A DNA stretch of 64,000 nt from Acidobacteriota bacterium (GTDB lineage: Bacteria > Acidobacteriota > Terriglobia > Bryobacterales > Bryobacteraceae): positions 62,001 to 126,000 of the forward strand of contig VFZU01000001.1 in assembly GCA_016870995.1 (NCBI GenBank), given 5' to 3'. Below the pieces are notes generated by a model that was given only the letters and a program-made list of their open reading frames with translations, made no database searches and was not told where the DNA came from. Of the stretch, positions 62,131-64,000 are shown one piece after another (position 1 is the first letter of the stretch; each line of letters starts with the position of its first letter). Made by a program: the position numbers and the translations under genes.

Positions 62131-62583
62131 TCAGTCCTGGCGGGACTCTACGACAGGGGATTTCTCCACGTGGCTTAGCTGAATTTCCGTTTCCACGACT
62201 GGAGGAGGAGCGTCCACCTCGATGTTCTTCCATTTGCGCGTGCCCTTGACAAGCCTGAAGCTGACAAAGTTGTGGCGGCAAGGCTTACATCGAACCTTCT
62301 TCGCTCCGAGCGCGATTAGCAGTTTCCAAGTGCCGGGGACGTGATAGTAAGTTTCTTCCCAGTGCTGCAGTTCCAATCGATAGCAGCGTGGGCATCGAGC
62401 ATAAAAGACTTCCCGCACCCGCCAAAGGCTGTGCTTCCAGCGATGTTCGCAATCGAGACAACGCATGGGAGGCATGCCAATCAAGTCCAACACCTTCTCA
62501 AAGGTGTTCTTCCACTTCGACATGCGCAAGTTGGTGCTGCCACATTCCGGGCAACTCACGGCCATTGTGTTTCTTCGCGCCAT
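62131..62583 (-). CDS. Double zinc-ribbon protein, function unknown
   Basis: A 150-residue protein with four Cys pairs: CPECG, CLDCEHRW, CPRCYR and CKPCRHNF, forming two zinc ribbons. Between them lies KWKNTFEKVLDLIGMPPM, and the tail is acidic with no motif. The layout (ribbon with an embedded helix, each followed by an aromatic-rich strand) is seen in uncharacterised acidobacterial proteins. A later ATG (MAVSC, 62565) is an alternative start, since TATAAT overlaps the first ATG. Its stop directly abuts the converging secreted protein's stop, with no gap. Confidence 0.7.
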   Translation of the reverse strand: MARRNTMAVSCPECGSTNLRMSKWKNTFEKVLDLIGMPPMRCLDCEHRWKHSLWRVREVFYARCPRCYRLELQHWEETYYHVPGTWKLLIALGAKKVRCKPCRHNFVSFRLVKGTRKWKNIEVDAPPPVVETEIQLSHVEKSPVVESRQD

Positions 62584-62628
62584 TATAGGATTAAGCCCTT
62601 TTATGATAGCGACAAATTCAATGCACCA

Positions 62629-63723
62629 TCAGGCTTCGCGATCTAAGAGTTGTAGTACTGCCCGAATATAGCCGAAAGCGAAGGCGAATGCCTGTCGGCC
62701 ATTTGTGTCACCTTCGATTTTGGGGACGTGGTCTGGCATCAACATGCCGCTATATCCAACTTCTTTGTATGTTCTGGCGGCCTTGATCATGTCGACATCG
62801 CCTTCATCCGGCATGACTTCCTTGAAGTCAAGAAAGCCTCCCTTGATGTTGCGGAAGTGGACATTGAAGATCTTTCCACGCGAGCCAAACCAGCGGATGA
62901 CATCGTATATCTCTTTGCCGGGATTAACGAGCATCTCGCTCACAGTGCCCTGGCAGAAGTTGAGGCCATGGTACGGGCTGGCCTGAATACCAACGAACTT
63001 CTTCAATCCTTCGACGCTGCCCAGGACGGTTTCTACGCCGCGCCAACCCTTGCCTGGCGGCATGCCCGGGTCGTGTGGGTGGCAGGCCATCCGCACCTTC
63101 GATTCGTTGGCTACCGGAATGACTTTATTCAGGAAGTACGTGATTCGTTCCCAGTAGACATCCGCTGGCACTGGCCCTGCCTCTGTGAGCGGCGGGTCTT
63201 GTTTCGCACCGGCGTATTTGAACGTGCTCAGCGTTGCACCGCCGCGTCCCTTGGTGGCTTCCGTACGGACCACGCCGAGGATGCTCATGTTGTACTTGAC
63301 AGCCGGAATCCCAGCCTTTGCACAATTCTGAATCATCTGGCAGATTTCGTCGATCGCTTTATCGCGACCCGGGCTGCGGCCCATCATGATGTCCGGGTAT
63401 TCCGCGCGGGTGATGTAGGCGGAGCTCAACGGGAGCGGCACCATTTCGAGGCGGATGCCATGCGATTCGACGCGCTCTCTCAGTTTTGTCAGGCCTTCCA
63501 CACTCCAACTTGCATCCATCGCTTTGCTGGGAAGCGCACTGCAGATGTTGTGGACGCCAAGGCCGCTGAGGATCTTGAGTGTTGGGTCATCTGAGATGTG
63601 TTGTGTTCCGAGCTTGGGTTTGCCCTTGCCTTTGGTGCCGACCGGATTCTCAAACGGTGGCTGGGCACTAACGCTCAGCTGAGTGGCGGCCGTGGTGGCT
63701 GCCAGGAAGGCTCTTCTATCCAT
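62629..63723 (-). CDS. Mannonate-dehydratase-like (UxuA family) protein with Tat leader
   Basis: A 364-residue TIM-barrel protein. [29 protein letters not shown] (with [10 protein letters not shown]), [25 protein letters not shown] and [14 protein letters not shown] are the metal-site motifs of D-mannonate dehydratase, which makes 2-keto-3-deoxygluconate. The leader [20 protein letters not shown] is a twin-arginine signal, not expected for the cytoplasmic enzyme. It could be a secreted relative with another sugar-acid substrate. TAGACT ends seven bases before the ATG. Confidence 0.82.
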   Translation of the reverse strand: MDRRAFLAATTAATQLSVSAQPPFENPVGTKGKGKPKLGTQHISDDPTLKILSGLGVHNICSALPSKAMDASWSVEGLTKLRERVESHGIRLEMVPLPLSSAYITRAEYPDIMMGRSPGRDKAIDEICQMIQNCAKAGIPAVKYNMSILGVVRTEATKGRGGATLSTFKYAGAKQDPPLTEAGPVPADVYWERITYFLNKVIPVANESKVRMACHPHDPGMPPGKGWRGVETVLGSVEGLKKFVGIQASPYHGLNFCQGTVSEMLVNPGKEIYDVIRWFGSRGKIFNVHFRNIKGGFLDFKEVMPDEGDVDMIKAARTYKEVGYSGMLMPDHVPKIEGDTNGRQAFAFAFGYIRAVLQLLDREA

Positions 63724-63730
63724 AGCCGTG

Positions 63731-63745
63731 AGTCTATATCGAGTG
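63731..63745 (-). promoter_or_regulatory. Promoter element CACTCGATATAGACT of the mannonate-dehydratase-like gene
   Basis: Identical in all 15 bases to the element before the SSS symporter gene (25773-25787). TAGACT ends seven bases before the ATG. A possible -35 TTGTCG lies 18 bases upstream of TAGACT. Confidence 0.5.
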
Positions 63746-64000
63746 GGGTGTGGCCGACAAGGAATTCTTGAGGTCGAGTGCGAACGATCGCAGCTTCGTC
63801 ACATCGTCTTCAGTGGCGTTCTGCTCGAATCCTCCGGCAACAAAGACAAGTTTCTCCCCACGCCAAATGAGTTGCGCCATACCTTTTTCGCACAGAAGAC
63901 CAGTGGCGCCGATATTGCCAAAGCCGTTCTCACGACGCACGACCAGAGCAACGAAGCCATCTCTGGCAAAGACGAAGTGTGTGGTCAACTCCGAGGTGGG
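63734..64000 (-). CDS. Hypothetical protein, 5' end cut by window
   Basis: The minus-strand frame is open to the window edge and ends at 63734; a TTG at 63988 is an in-frame start, but coding sense continues upstream (PTSEL). The visible 88 residues include [40 protein letters not shown] and [16 protein letters not shown]. The block [19 protein letters not shown] resembles the C-terminal domain of some membrane anti-sigma factors, a weak guess. Its stop lies within the promoter element of the next gene, 10 bp before that ATG. Confidence 0.5.
   Translation of the reverse strand, partial: PTSELTTHFVFARDGFVALVVRRENGFGNIGATGLLCEKGMAQLIWRGEKLVFVAGGFEQNATEDDVTKLRSFALDLKNSLSATPHSI

Noticed and set aside
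1-64000. CRISPR array, insertion sequence, prophage or rRNA operon
   Set aside because: No regular direct repeats, no transposase or integrase motifs, no phage structural genes and no rRNA-like sequence were seen on either strand.

Overview
The window looks like chromosomal DNA of an Acidobacteriota member, most likely the Bryobacterales/Solibacter lineage. That placement is an inference. It rests on a TIGR02999-type ECF sigma factor translationally coupled to a Ser/Thr kinase, many secreted sulfatase, 3-keto-disaccharide hydrolase (DUF1080), Gfo/Idh/MocA and BNR-repeat proteins with RR leaders, Gram-negative lipid A genes (lpxA, lpxD), and moderately high GC. I see no rRNA, prophage, insertion sequence or CRISPR array.

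Layout. 1-5.2 kb: a cut-off hypothetical gene, a secreted amidohydrolase, an EamA transporter, an S10-type serine carboxypeptidase and, on the minus strand, an iduronate-2-sulfatase-like enzyme. 5.3-10.7 kb: an RND permease, its adaptor and a mandelate-racemase-family enzyme, all overlapping. 10.76-11.12 kb: the decayed remains of a VapBC toxin-antitoxin pair. 11.2-17.2 kb (minus): comEC, a YtxH-like protein, 1-pyrroline-5-carboxylate dehydrogenase, a stand-alone BLUF blue-light sensor and a peptidoglycan-binding M35-like metalloprotease. 17.3-21.1 kb: KDPG/KHG aldolase, then the ECF sigma factor and kinase. 21.1-28.1 kb: a glycan and sugar-acid locus (sialidase-like protein, galactonate dehydratase-like enzyme, SSS symporter, sulfatase, tandem DUF1080 protein). 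28.1-34.6 kb: an FRG-domain protein, a 1078-residue BNR/sortilin-like protein, tRNA-Glu(CUC), DUF72, MmcQ/YjbR and a small basic protein. 34.7-40.2 kb: purQ-purL-purF-aminotransferase. 40.1-47.7 kb: mixed metabolism, TonB and a Gfo/Idh protein. 47.7-50.8 kb: thuA-modB-modC-thiE-like operon. 50.8-54.1 kb: a gene interrupted by one amber codon, a GntR regulator with a Gfo/Idh oxidoreductase, and a histidine-kinase-like protein without a normal ATPase domain. 54-62.1 kb: divergent lpxD/lpxA, with lpxA leading an outer-membrane factor, RND permease, adaptor and secreted-protein operon. 62.1-64 kb: a double zinc-ribbon protein, a mannonate-dehydratase-like protein and a cut-off gene.

Two properties hold across the window. 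First, at least sixteen genes that lead a transcription unit have a -10-like hexamer (TAGACT, TANNNT or CANNNT) ending 6-8 nt before the start codon with no Shine-Dalgarno in between, which points to widespread leaderless transcription. Second, genes are packed tightly: most convergent pairs overlap or touch, and divergent pairs are separated by as little as 9 bp with face-to-face -10 elements. The most unusual single loci are the amber-interrupted gene at 50802-51230, the decayed VapBC at 10763-11121, the BLUF sensor in a mixed operon, and the pseudo-kinase overlapping lpxD.
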